Source: Burkholderiales bacterium (GTDB lineage Bacteria > Pseudomonadota > Gammaproteobacteria > Burkholderiales > Burkholderiaceae_C). Taken from it: 22,319 nt of DNA. The stretch spans positions 1 to 22,319 of the forward strand of contig SXXD01000121.1 in NCBI GenBank assembly GCA_005789685.1. The letters run 5' to 3'. The notes under the pieces are model-generated. The model ran no database searches, was not told the origin of the DNA, and saw only the letters and a program-made list of their open reading frames with translations. Positions 15,597-22,319 of this stretch are shown here, piece after piece (position 1 is the first letter of the stretch; each line of letters begins with the position of its first letter). Made by a program: the position numbers and the translations under genes.

Positions 15597-16396
15597 TGCC
15601 AAGACCCGCTGCACTTGCCCCTAATTTGGGGGCAAGGCTTCTGATGGGCTTACTTTTTGTTTCAATCATCTTTCATTTGCCGCTGGCCGGCGCATGGTTT
15701 CCCAAGGCCTCCGAGTCGTCTCAGGCCTTAACGCGTGCACAGGCCAGAACGGCCTTGGCTTCTGCCTATTTTCAAGCAGGCATGTTTGTCTTTGCATTGG
15801 AGGAGGTCGATCACGCATTGATTTTGACGCCTCATCATGCACCTGCATTGGTGCTCAAAGCCCTCCTTTTTCAACAACAAAACAATGCGGATTTGTCTCA
15901 AAAATACTTTCAACAGGCCATGGCTGCAGCACCGCAAGATCCTCAAGTTGCCCTTCAATGGGGAATTTTTGATTGCCAAAATGACCATTTTGATGGGGCA
16001 TTTGAAAAATTCAAGCGGGCATTGGGCCTTTCCATGGGCCCTTTGCAGGTCAAAACGAACTGGATTTGGGGTCAATGTCTCAGGCGAAATAAGCAATTTG
16101 AGGCCGCCAACGAAAGGATGTCAGATGCCTTCGCCCAACAGCCAGGCTTGATTTCTGACGCGCTTGAACTGGTAGATCTCAAAATTCAGTTGGGAAAGTA
16201 CTTAGAAGCTGAGAAAATTCTTGAATTTTTGAATGATTCTCCCTCTGTGAGTGCACAATCGGTGTGGCTCGCTTTGCAGCTTGCAGAGCGACAGAATCAA
16301 GCAGCTAAAAAGAACCATTGGGGCAAGATGTTAGGACTTCATTTTTCAAATTCAGCGCAATGGCGCGCTTACCAGGAGCTCGCCACTCATGACTGA
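15596..16396 (+). CDS. Divergent PilF/PilW-like TPR protein without a lipobox
   Basis: A 266-residue TPR protein in the position that pilF (type IV pilus pilotin) holds between rlmN and rodZ in other betaproteobacteria. The repeat region starts at about residue 50: ARTALASAYFQAGMFVFALE, then a second and third TPR (ALLFQQQNNADLSQKYFQQA; WGIFDCQNDHFDGAFEKF), and a SVWLALQLAER segment that parallels PilF. The N-terminus is basic, then hydrophobic (about 14-33), ending in AGA|W, which reads as a signal peptidase I site or an anchor. There is no lipobox cysteine, although PilF pilotins are normally lipoproteins. The ATG at 15596 overlaps the rlmN stop; an earlier in-frame GTG at 15554 would lie inside rlmN and add a non-signal extension. 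I therefore give family resemblance, not a firm function. It overlaps the next gene by 8 bases. Confidence 0.75.
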   Translation: MPRPAALAPNLGARLLMGLLFVSIIFHLPLAGAWFPKASESSQALTRAQARTALASAYFQAGMFVFALEEVDHALILTPHHAPALVLKALLFQQQNNADLSQKYFQQAMAAAPQDPQVALQWGIFDCQNDHFDGAFEKFKRALGLSMGPLQVKTNWIWGQCLRRNKQFEAANERMSDAFAQQPGLISDALELVDLKIQLGKYLEAEKILEFLNDSPSVSAQSVWLALQLAERQNQAAKKNHWGKMLGLHFSNSAQWRAYQELATHD

Positions 16397-17009
16397 AACC
16401 CTTGATGAGGCTTCGATGCCCCCTTCTCCCGGAGGCATCATGCGGTCTGCTCGTGAAAAAGCGGGCGTGCATTTGGGCGTATTGTCTGTGAACCTCAAAG
16501 TCAGTATCAAACAACTGGAAGCCCTAGAGGCAGATCAGTTTCAGCATTTGCCTGAGCCGGTTTTTGCACGTGCACTGGCTGCCAAAGTTTGTCGTTTTTT
16601 GAAAATTGATTCCGCGCCCGTTTTGGCACTGATGCCCCAAATGACCAATGGCTTAAAGCCCTTGCAGCTCATTGAATCCGACAACAAATCCTCCAATAGA
16701 CGGCGACGAATGGATCAACCCATCGGCACCGATCCGAAAGGGCGCAAGCTTTGGATCTTGATTGCGGTCATTTGCATTTTGGCTTGGGCTTACTCCGCCG
16801 ATTTGCACCTCACTGTTTACAATCCAAATACAAAACCTGAGCTGTCAGAAGTCGTTCCCACCATGCCGCCGGTTCAACAACAGGCAGCCCCTGATGCACC
16901 GCAAGTCGATCTTCCGAAGGCCCTGGTGTTTGACAGTTCGACCCCTGAAGCCAATCGTCGCAACACCTCCAACGACTCAAATCCTCCAACACTAGAGGTC
17001 AAAAAATGA
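16389..17009 (+). CDS. rodZ: Short RodZ-like membrane protein with N-terminal helix-turn-helix
   Basis: A 206-residue protein. Residues 14-85 form an HTH_25-type helix-turn-helix ([40 protein letters not shown]), characteristic of RodZ, which links MreB to the envelope in rod-shaped cells. A basic segment (RRRRMDQ) precedes one transmembrane helix at about 121-137 ([17 protein letters not shown]), placing the helix-turn-helix in the cytoplasm. The periplasmic part is only about 70 residues of Pro/Gln/Asn-rich low-complexity sequence and lacks the C-terminal DUF4115 beta domain of typical RodZ (about 300-340 residues). The frame is closed normally, so it looks like a short variant, not a visible frameshift. 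AGGAG (16374-16378) precedes the ATG, which overlaps the previous gene. Its position before ispG fits rodZ. Confidence 0.8.
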   Translation: MTETLDEASMPPSPGGIMRSAREKAGVHLGVLSVNLKVSIKQLEALEADQFQHLPEPVFARALAAKVCRFLKIDSAPVLALMPQMTNGLKPLQLIESDNKSSNRRRRMDQPIGTDPKGRKLWILIAVICILAWAYSADLHLTVYNPNTKPELSEVVPTMPPVQQQAAPDAPQVDLPKALVFDSSTPEANRRNTSNDSNPPTLEVKK

Positions 17010-18301
17010 TGCAACCTATTGTCATTCCTAAGACCATGGCCGAGGCCATTCCTGCAGCGGTTCCTCTTCAAAGGCGCAGCCTTCAATCTCAAGTTGTATG
17101 GGGCCAACGCATTGTCACGGTGGGGGGGCAAGCGCCCGTTCGTGTTCAGTCCATGACCAACACCGATACCGTTGATGTCATCGGAACAGCCATTCAGGTC
17201 AAAGAATTGGCCCTGGCGGGTTCGGAATTGGTGAGGATCACTGTCAACACACCAGAGGCTGCAGAGGCCGTCCCCCACATCCGAGATCAGCTTGACAAAA
17301 TGGGCATTGATGTGCCCCTGATTGGTGACTTTCATTACAACGGACACCGATTGCTAAGCGATCATCCAGCTTGTGCCGAAGCGCTTTCCAAATACCGAAT
17401 CAATCCCGGCAATGTTGGCAAAGGCGATAAACACGATCTGCAATTCGGGCAAATGATTGAAGCTGCCATGCGTTGGAACAAACCTGTCCGCATTGGTGTC
17501 AATTGGGGTAGCCTAGACCAAGAGTTGCTGGCTGAATTGATGGATCAAAACAGCCAGAGAAAAGTACCTTGGGAATCTAGACAAGTGATGTACGAGGCCC
17601 TCATTACGTCGGCCATCACTTCTGCCGACAGGGCGCACGAGATGGGCATGGCACGTGCACAAATCATGCTGTCTTGCAAGGTCTCTGGCGTCCAAGATTT
17701 GATCGCTGTCTACCGCGAATTGGGTCGACGCACGGACTATCCTTTGCACTTGGGTCTGACAGAGGCAGGCATGGGCACCAAGGGCACCGTTGCTTCTAGC
17801 ACAGCCTTGGCCATCTTGCTTCAAGAGGGTATCGGAGACACCATTCGCGTCTCACTCACGCCACAGCCCGGCGAGGCACGAACCCAAGAAGTGGTCATTG
17901 CTTCAGAAATTTTGCAATCTTTGGGCTTGCGAATCTTTGTACCCAGTGTCACTGCGTGCCCAGGTTGTGGCCGCACCACCAGCAGCACCTTCCAAGAACT
18001 GGCCAAACAAATTGACGATTTCTTGCGCGCCCAAATGCCTGTTTGGCGCAGTCGTTATCCGGGTGTCGAGCACATGAAGTTGGCCGTCATGGGCTGCATC
18101 GTCAATGGACCTGGTGAAAGCAAACATGCCGACATCGGCATCAGTTTACCTGGCACTGGCGAAGCCCCGGCTGCGCCGGTGTTCATCGATGGTGAGAAAA
18201 AACTCACCTTGCGTGGCGACAACATTGCCAAAGAGTTTCAAGACCTGGTCGAGCAATACATCGACAAACGCTTTGGCGGCAGCTCTAAGGCTGTCATTTA
18301 A
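17006..18301 (+). CDS. ispG: 4-hydroxy-3-methylbut-2-en-1-yl diphosphate synthase
   Basis: A 431-residue GcpE/IspG enzyme of the MEP isoprenoid pathway. It converts MEcPP to HMBPP with a 4Fe-4S cluster and reduced flavodoxin or ferredoxin. The N-terminal TIM-barrel region has [14 protein letters not shown] and [15 protein letters not shown], then INPGNVG. The cluster ligands are C318 and C321 ([17 protein letters not shown]) and C364 ([10 protein letters not shown]), with the usual downstream glutamate ligand. It is longer than the E. coli enzyme (372), as is normal in betaproteobacteria. The start overlaps rodZ by four bases (ATGA) and has AGAGG at 16994-16998; ATG 17009 is a possible alternative. 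A hairpin plus T-run covers its end. Confidence 0.96.
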   Translation: MMQPIVIPKTMAEAIPAAVPLQRRSLQSQVVWGQRIVTVGGQAPVRVQSMTNTDTVDVIGTAIQVKELALAGSELVRITVNTPEAAEAVPHIRDQLDKMGIDVPLIGDFHYNGHRLLSDHPACAEALSKYRINPGNVGKGDKHDLQFGQMIEAAMRWNKPVRIGVNWGSLDQELLAELMDQNSQRKVPWESRQVMYEALITSAITSADRAHEMGMARAQIMLSCKVSGVQDLIAVYRELGRRTDYPLHLGLTEAGMGTKGTVASSTALAILLQEGIGDTIRVSLTPQPGEARTQEVVIASEILQSLGLRIFVPSVTACPGCGRTTSSTFQELAKQIDDFLRAQMPVWRSRYPGVEHMKLAVMGCIVNGPGESKHADIGISLPGTGEAPAAPVFIDGEKKLTLRGDNIAKEFQDLVEQYIDKRFGGSSKAVI

Positions 18302-18307
18302 TTTTTT
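18278..18307 (+). terminator. Terminator-like hairpin and T-run at the ispG-hisS junction
   Basis: GGCAGC (18278-18283) pairs with GCTGTC (18290-18295), including one G-U pair and loop TCTAAG, inside the last ispG codons. It is followed by ATTTAATTTTTT (18296-18307), after which comes the hisS ATG at 18308. The stem is only moderately stable, so partial attenuation is more likely than full termination. Confidence 0.45.
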
Positions 18308-19639
18308 ATGTCTGATATTCCATCCAAAGAACTTTCTTCCAAAGTGAGCGCGTTTAAAAAACTCACGGCCGTCAAAGGCATGAACGATGTGTTGCCCGGT
18401 GAGTCCGCCAAATGGGAGTGGCTCGAAGGCATTGTTCGAAACTTAATGGCTCGATATGCCTACCGAAACATTCGAACGCCCATCGTCGAGCACACAGCAC
18501 TTTTTGTTCGCGGCCTGGGCGAAGTGACCGACATTGTTGAGAAGGAAATGTATTCCTTCGAAGATCGCTTAAATGGTGAAGCGCTCACCTTGCGTCCTGA
18601 AAGCACGGCGGGCGTTGTGCGTGCTGTGGTTGAGCACAACATGCTTTACGAGGGCGGTAAGCGTTTGTATTACATGGGCCCGATGTTCAGGCACGAGCGT
18701 CCTCAGCGTGGGCGCTATCGACAATTCCACCAAATTGGCGCAGAGGTCTTGGGTTTTCAGGGGCCCGAAATTGACGCGGAAGTTATTTTGTTGGCGCATG
18801 ATTTATGGCAAGCCATTGGTCTGAAAAATGTGCGACTAGAGCTCAATAGTTTGGGGCAACCACCAGAGAGATTGGCACACCGTGCGGCTTTAATTACGCA
18901 CTTTGAAAAACACCAAGCTGTTTTAGACGAGGATGCTAAGCGTCGTCTGTATACCAATCCACTTCGAATTCTGGACACCAAAAATCCTGCCCTGAAAGAC
19001 TTGGTTGAGTCAGCCCCGCAGCTGATGAATTTTTTGGGTGAAGCTTCGCTTGCCCACTTCAATGCATTGCGTCAAATTCTCGATGCCAATGGTGTTCAGT
19101 ATTCTTTGAATCCTCGCTTGGTTCGGGGCATGGACTATTACAACCTCACTGTGTTCGAGTTCATCACCGATCAGTTGGGTTCTCAAGGCACCGTGTGTGG
19201 CGGCGGCCGTTACGACTACCTGATTGAGCAAGTGGGAGGCAAGCCCGCGCCAGCTGTGGGTTGGGCTCTAGGAATTGAGCGTGTTTTGGCCTTGCTAGAA
19301 GAGCAGGGTGTGCAATTGCCCGATGCCACGCCCCATGCTTATGCCATCGTGCCTGATACAAACAGTTTGCCCTTGGTTTTGAAATACCTTAGGCAGCTTC
19401 GAGCCTTGGGTGTCAATGTTCAAATGCACGCTGGCTCGGGCGAGGGCGTAGGCAGCATGAAAACTCAATTTAAAAAAGCCGACAGCAGTGGTGCGGCTTT
19501 TGCCCTCATTTTTGGTGCAGATGAGCTGGCTCAAAATACCGTTTCGGTCAAGTCCTTGCGAGATGGCGGCGGGGCCCAAAGGACGGAATCTCTTGAAAAG
19601 TTGGATACCTGGGCCCAGAGCCTACAATCCACCTCTTAA
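18308..19639 (+). CDS. hisS: Histidyl-tRNA synthetase
   Basis: A 443-residue class II aminoacyl-tRNA synthetase charging tRNA-His. The N-terminus has [20 protein letters not shown]. Motif 1 lies around [18 protein letters not shown], motif 2 is [20 protein letters not shown] (from about residue 123), the histidine-specific segment is [15 protein letters not shown], and motif 3 is [17 protein letters not shown]. The C-terminal anticodon-binding domain is present ([28 protein letters not shown]). Unusually, only six T residues separate the ispG stop from the ATG, and there is no Shine-Dalgarno; the next in-frame ATG (18377) would remove conserved N-terminal residues, so I keep 18308. Thirteen bases follow to yfgM. 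Confidence 0.96.
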   Translation: MSDIPSKELSSKVSAFKKLTAVKGMNDVLPGESAKWEWLEGIVRNLMARYAYRNIRTPIVEHTALFVRGLGEVTDIVEKEMYSFEDRLNGEALTLRPESTAGVVRAVVEHNMLYEGGKRLYYMGPMFRHERPQRGRYRQFHQIGAEVLGFQGPEIDAEVILLAHDLWQAIGLKNVRLELNSLGQPPERLAHRAALITHFEKHQAVLDEDAKRRLYTNPLRILDTKNPALKDLVESAPQLMNFLGEASLAHFNALRQILDANGVQYSLNPRLVRGMDYYNLTVFEFITDQLGSQGTVCGGGRYDYLIEQVGGKPAPAVGWALGIERVLALLEEQGVQLPDATPHAYAIVPDTNSLPLVLKYLRQLRALGVNVQMHAGSGEGVGSMKTQFKKADSSGAAFALIFGADELAQNTVSVKSLRDGGGAQRTESLEKLDTWAQSLQSTS

Positions 19640-19652
19640 TTTAAAGTTGAAT

Positions 19653-20318
19653 ATGGCATCACATCTCGATCTAGAAGAACAAGAGCAACTTGATGAACTC
19701 AAGCACTTTTGGAAAAAATACGGCAATGCCATCACCTGGCTGTTGATTGTCGTGATGGGCTCTTACGCTGGCTGGAATGGCTATCAATATTGGCAAGGCC
19801 AGCAGTCTGGCAAAGCATCGGCACTCTTCGATGAGCTTGAAAAGTCAGTCGCATCTGGCGACATGGTCAAGCTCGAGCGTGCTTGGACCGATATGAAGGA
19901 GCGCTTCCCGAGCACCACATTTGCTGCTCAATCTGCCTTGCTGGTTGCCAAATCTTTTCAAATGACCGACAAGCCCGACGCTGCAAAAGCAGCCCTTCAG
20001 TGGGCCAGCGAAAGTGCATCCGATCAGGGCAGTGCGCAATTGGCCCGTTTGCGCTTGGCCAATTTGCAAGCGCAACAAAAAGCCTACGATGAGGCCTTGA
20101 AAACGCTGTCCAAACCCTTTGATCCTGCATTTGCCGGACTGGCTTCCGACGTTCAAGGTGATATTTTTGCTGCGCAAAACAAACCGCAAGAGGCCATCAA
20201 GGCTTACAGCGATGCATGGCGTCAGTTGGAAGAAAATGCCGAATACCGTCGTTTGGTTGCAGCCAAACTAAACGCACTGGGACAGGACCCTGATGCTGCA
20301 AAAGGTGCTTCGAAATGA
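19653..20318 (+). CDS. yfgM: YfgM-type TPR membrane protein, ancillary SecYEG translocon subunit
   Basis: A 221-residue protein with a short acidic cytoplasmic start (LDLEEQEQLDELKHFWKKYG), one transmembrane helix at about residues 25-46, and a TPR-like periplasmic domain (LFDELEKSVASGDMVKLERA; AKAALQWASESASDQGSAQL; AQNKPQEAIKAYSDAWRQLE). In E. coli YfgM associates with SecYEG and the chaperone PpiD and helps periplasmic protein traffic. The N-terminal EQEQLDxLKxFW pattern and the place between hisS and bamB are diagnostic. The frame extends upstream to 19488 inside hisS, but the ATG at 19653 gives the conserved N-terminus. The Shine-Dalgarno is weak (AAAG). Its stop overlaps the bamB start by four bases. 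Confidence 0.92.
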   Translation: MASHLDLEEQEQLDELKHFWKKYGNAITWLLIVVMGSYAGWNGYQYWQGQQSGKASALFDELEKSVASGDMVKLERAWTDMKERFPSTTFAAQSALLVAKSFQMTDKPDAAKAALQWASESASDQGSAQLARLRLANLQAQQKAYDEALKTLSKPFDPAFAGLASDVQGDIFAAQNKPQEAIKAYSDAWRQLEENAEYRRLVAAKLNALGQDPDAAKGASK

Positions 20319-21487
20319 AACCTCAGTCCGTCTCTGTTGGGATGAGGGCGAGAAGCATAACTTGGCTGTCCTTTGCAACGCTTGGCGTTTTGCTAGTGGG
20401 TTTGGTCGCTTGTTCAAGCACCCCCAATAAGCCCAAACCCTCAGCCCTTGCCGACTTCAAATCACAATTGACCATCAGCAAATCCTGGTCACACCAAATT
20501 GGCCCTATCAGCTCAACTTCCAATGCCACCTTAAGCCACAACTTAACCGCAGGTCGTTTGGCCTTGGTCACGGGCAGTGGTCTTGTTGTTTTGTTAGATG
20601 CCGAAACGGGTGCCGAATCATGGCGTCTTGCTTTGAACACACCTGTTTCCGCCGGCATTGGGGGTGACGGTGAGCGCTTTGCCGTTATTTCTCAAGCCAA
20701 CGAATTAATTGCGATTTCAAATGCCAAAGTTCTTTGGCGCGTCAAGTTGCCAGCATCTGCTTTTACATCGCCTTTTGTTGCCGGTGGACGTGTCTTTGTT
20801 CTGACGGCTGATCGAACTGTCATGGCCTTCGATGGGGCCTCTGGTCAAAGGCTGTGGAGCCAACAACGCGCTGGCGATCCCTTGGTTTTAAGGCAAGCCG
20901 GTATCCTGACTTCTTTCCAAGACAGGCTGATGGTCGGTATTTCTGGTCGCTTGGTGGCCATGAATCCTGCCAACGGCGTTGCGATGTCCGAACTTAGCAT
21001 TGGCGCCTCGCGCGGCACCAACGAAGTCGAGCGTTTGGTTGACTTGGTTGCGGGTGTATCCCGTGTTAACAATGTCATTTGCGCTAGGGCATTTCAAACT
21101 TCTGTCACCTGCGTCGATGCCCTCAAGGGCAGCAACTTATGGACGCGTGCAGCACAAGGACATGTCGGCCTAGGTGGTTCCGACTTACTGCTCTTTGGCG
21201 CTGAGTCTGACGGTAAATTGGTGGCTTGGCAACGCAGCACAGGTCAAGTCGCTTGGCAATCTGAAGCGTTTCGATTTAGAGGGCTCACTGCGCCTCATTG
21301 GGCTGCCGGCCAATTGCTTGTAGGCGACAGTTTGGGCGTGGCCCATTGGATCGATGTCAGCAATGGCCAAACCATTGGCCGTACTCAAGTCGATGCATCT
21401 GGCATTGCAATGACACCTGTGCGTGTTGGTAAAAATTGGGTGATCGTGACTCAGAGTGGCTTGGTGCAAGCCCTCAGAGCCGAATAA
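20315..21487 (+). CDS. bamB: Outer-membrane assembly lipoprotein BamB
   Basis: A 390-residue lipoprotein of the BAM complex. The signal peptide ends in a lipobox GLVAC (C33). The rest is an eight-bladed PQQ-like beta-propeller; blade signatures include LVVLLDAETGAESWRLALNT, TVMAFDGASGQRLWSQQ, SVTCVDALKGSNLWTRA and GKLVAWQRSTGQVAWQ. BamB contacts BamA and supports folding of large barrels; it is usually not essential. AAAGG (20301-20305) lies nine bases before ATG 20315, which overlaps the yfgM stop; M10 is an alternative start that would shorten the basic n-region. yfgM-bamB-der is a conserved order in beta- and gammaproteobacteria. With bamD nearby, two of the BAM lipoproteins are in this window. 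Confidence 0.95.
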   Translation: MKPQSVSVGMRARSITWLSFATLGVLLVGLVACSSTPNKPKPSALADFKSQLTISKSWSHQIGPISSTSNATLSHNLTAGRLALVTGSGLVVLLDAETGAESWRLALNTPVSAGIGGDGERFAVISQANELIAISNAKVLWRVKLPASAFTSPFVAGGRVFVLTADRTVMAFDGASGQRLWSQQRAGDPLVLRQAGILTSFQDRLMVGISGRLVAMNPANGVAMSELSIGASRGTNEVERLVDLVAGVSRVNNVICARAFQTSVTCVDALKGSNLWTRAAQGHVGLGGSDLLLFGAESDGKLVAWQRSTGQVAWQSEAFRFRGLTAPHWAAGQLLVGDSLGVAHWIDVSNGQTIGRTQVDASGIAMTPVRVGKNWVIVTQSGLVQALRAE

Positions 21488-21507
21488 CACCCAGCTGAAA
21501 GATAGAT

Positions 21508-22319
21508 TTGAAACCCGTTCTGGCCTTGGTCGGACGCCCCAATGTGGGGAAGTCCACTTTATTCAATCGACTCACCAAAAGTCGCGATGCCATCGTCGCT
21601 GACTTTGCGGGTCTGACGCGTGATCGCCACTATGGGCAAGGACGGCAGGGGCGTTATGAATACATCGTCATTGATACGGGTGGCTTTGAGCCTGATGCCC
21701 ATGATGGCATCTACAAAGAAATGGCCAAACAAACTCAGCAAGCAGTCGCTGAGGCCGATGTGGTTGTCTTTGTGGTCGATGCCCGTGCAGGCGTTTCTGC
21801 GCAAGACCATGACATTGCCAATTATTTGCGGCGCATTGGCAAGCCTTGCTTGTTGGTTGCCAACAAGGCCGAGGGCATGCGCGAGGGCGTTCAAATCAGC
21901 GAGTTTTACGAACTGGGATTAGGCGATGTCATTCCTGTTTCGGCAGCACATGGTCAAGGCATTCGAAGCTTGGTAGAGCTGGCCCTAGACCCGCTGCTGT
22001 TGCCAGAGGATGATGCTGAAACTGAACCAGACCCTGGTGTGGTGAAGCTGGCGGTGGCAGGGCGACCCAATGTGGGCAAGTCAACCCTCATCAATACTTG
22101 GCTGGGTGAAGAGCGCTTGGTTGCCTTTGACATGCCGGGAACTACCCGCGACGCCATCACGGTTCCTTTTGAGCGGGACGGACAAAAGTTCGAACTCATC
22201 GACACGGCGGGTTTGCGTCGCAAAGGCAAAGTTTTTGAAGCCATTGAAAAATTCTCGGTGGTTAAAACCTTGCAAGCCATTGAATCGGCCAATGTCGTTT
22301 TATTGCTGTTGGATGCCAC
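21508..22319 (+). CDS. der: GTPase Der (EngA), N-terminal part, cut by the window end
   Basis: About 270 residues are visible; complete Der is about 440-490. Der is a double-GTPase involved in 50S ribosome assembly. The first G domain begins at once: [10 protein letters not shown] (P-loop at 9-17), DTGGFE (G3) and a G4 written NKAEGM. An acidic linker ([11 protein letters not shown]) precedes the second G domain, with [10 protein letters not shown] from about 184, MPGTTRDAI (G2) and [10 protein letters not shown] (G3). The start is TTG 21508, because [15 protein letters not shown] is where family members begin and GAAAGA (21497-21502) lies just upstream; no ATG is in a suitable place. The stop lies beyond 22319. 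Confidence 0.93.
   Translation, partial: MKPVLALVGRPNVGKSTLFNRLTKSRDAIVADFAGLTRDRHYGQGRQGRYEYIVIDTGGFEPDAHDGIYKEMAKQTQQAVAEADVVVFVVDARAGVSAQDHDIANYLRRIGKPCLLVANKAEGMREGVQISEFYELGLGDVIPVSAAHGQGIRSLVELALDPLLLPEDDAETEPDPGVVKLAVAGRPNVGKSTLINTWLGEERLVAFDMPGTTRDAITVPFERDGQKFELIDTAGLRRKGKVFEAIEKFSVVKTLQAIESANVVLLLLDA

Noticed and set aside
19488..19652. Upstream in-frame extension of yfgM inside hisS
   Set aside because: The added residues read as hisS coding in another frame; family N-termini begin at the ATG at 19653.
1..22319. Mobile elements, prophage, CRISPR arrays or defence systems
   Set aside because: No transposase, integrase, terminal repeats or spacer-repeat pattern seen; all larger genes are recognised housekeeping families in expected order.

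Overview
The window is a compact stretch of core chromosome from a betaproteobacterium, most likely family Comamonadaceae (Limnohabitans/Rhodoferax/Polaromonas-like). This rests on gene order (sucA-sucB-lpd followed by zapE; rlmN-pilF-rodZ-ispG-hisS-yfgM-bamB-der), on recognisable protein families and on moderate G+C judged by eye. No database search was possible. I see no mobile elements, CRISPR arrays, rRNA or tRNA genes, and no obvious foreign DNA. It is mostly ordinary housekeeping sequence; the most interesting signals are RNA-level and two reduced proteins.

Layout. (1) 1-645: the 3' end of prpE (propionyl-CoA synthetase), closed by an intrinsic terminator. (2) 735-6513: the 2-oxoglutarate dehydrogenase operon sucA-sucB-lpd, with its own extended -10 promoter, a ~115-nt leader that can fold over the sucA ribosome-binding site, and a strong terminator. 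(3) 6562-10047: zapE (cell-division ATPase), a small exported protein of unknown function and a DinG/YoaA-type Fe-S helicase, tightly packed. (4) 10022-10819, minus strand: bamD, whose 3' end overlaps the helicase and whose 5' end is back to back with rluD. (5) 10845-13845: rluD, a 135-nt structured spacer, scpB and rluB. (6) 13962-22319: ndk, then rlmN, a divergent PilF-like TPR protein, a short RodZ-like protein, ispG, hisS, yfgM, bamB and der (cut by the window end), with overlaps or very short gaps throughout, so probably one long operon with internal control points.

How the genes fit together. SucA, SucB and Lpd are E1, E2 and E3 of one TCA-cycle complex. BamD and BamB are both lipoproteins of the outer-membrane beta-barrel assembly machine, and YfgM is an inner-membrane partner of the secretion machinery. 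RluD, RluB and RlmN modify 23S rRNA, Der acts in 50S maturation and HisS charges tRNA-His, so the second half leans towards ribosome and translation. ScpB, ZapE and RodZ concern chromosome segregation, division and cell shape. Several starts are non-ATG (TTG for the helicase, rluD and der) and were chosen from family N-termini, overlaps or ribosome-binding sites.
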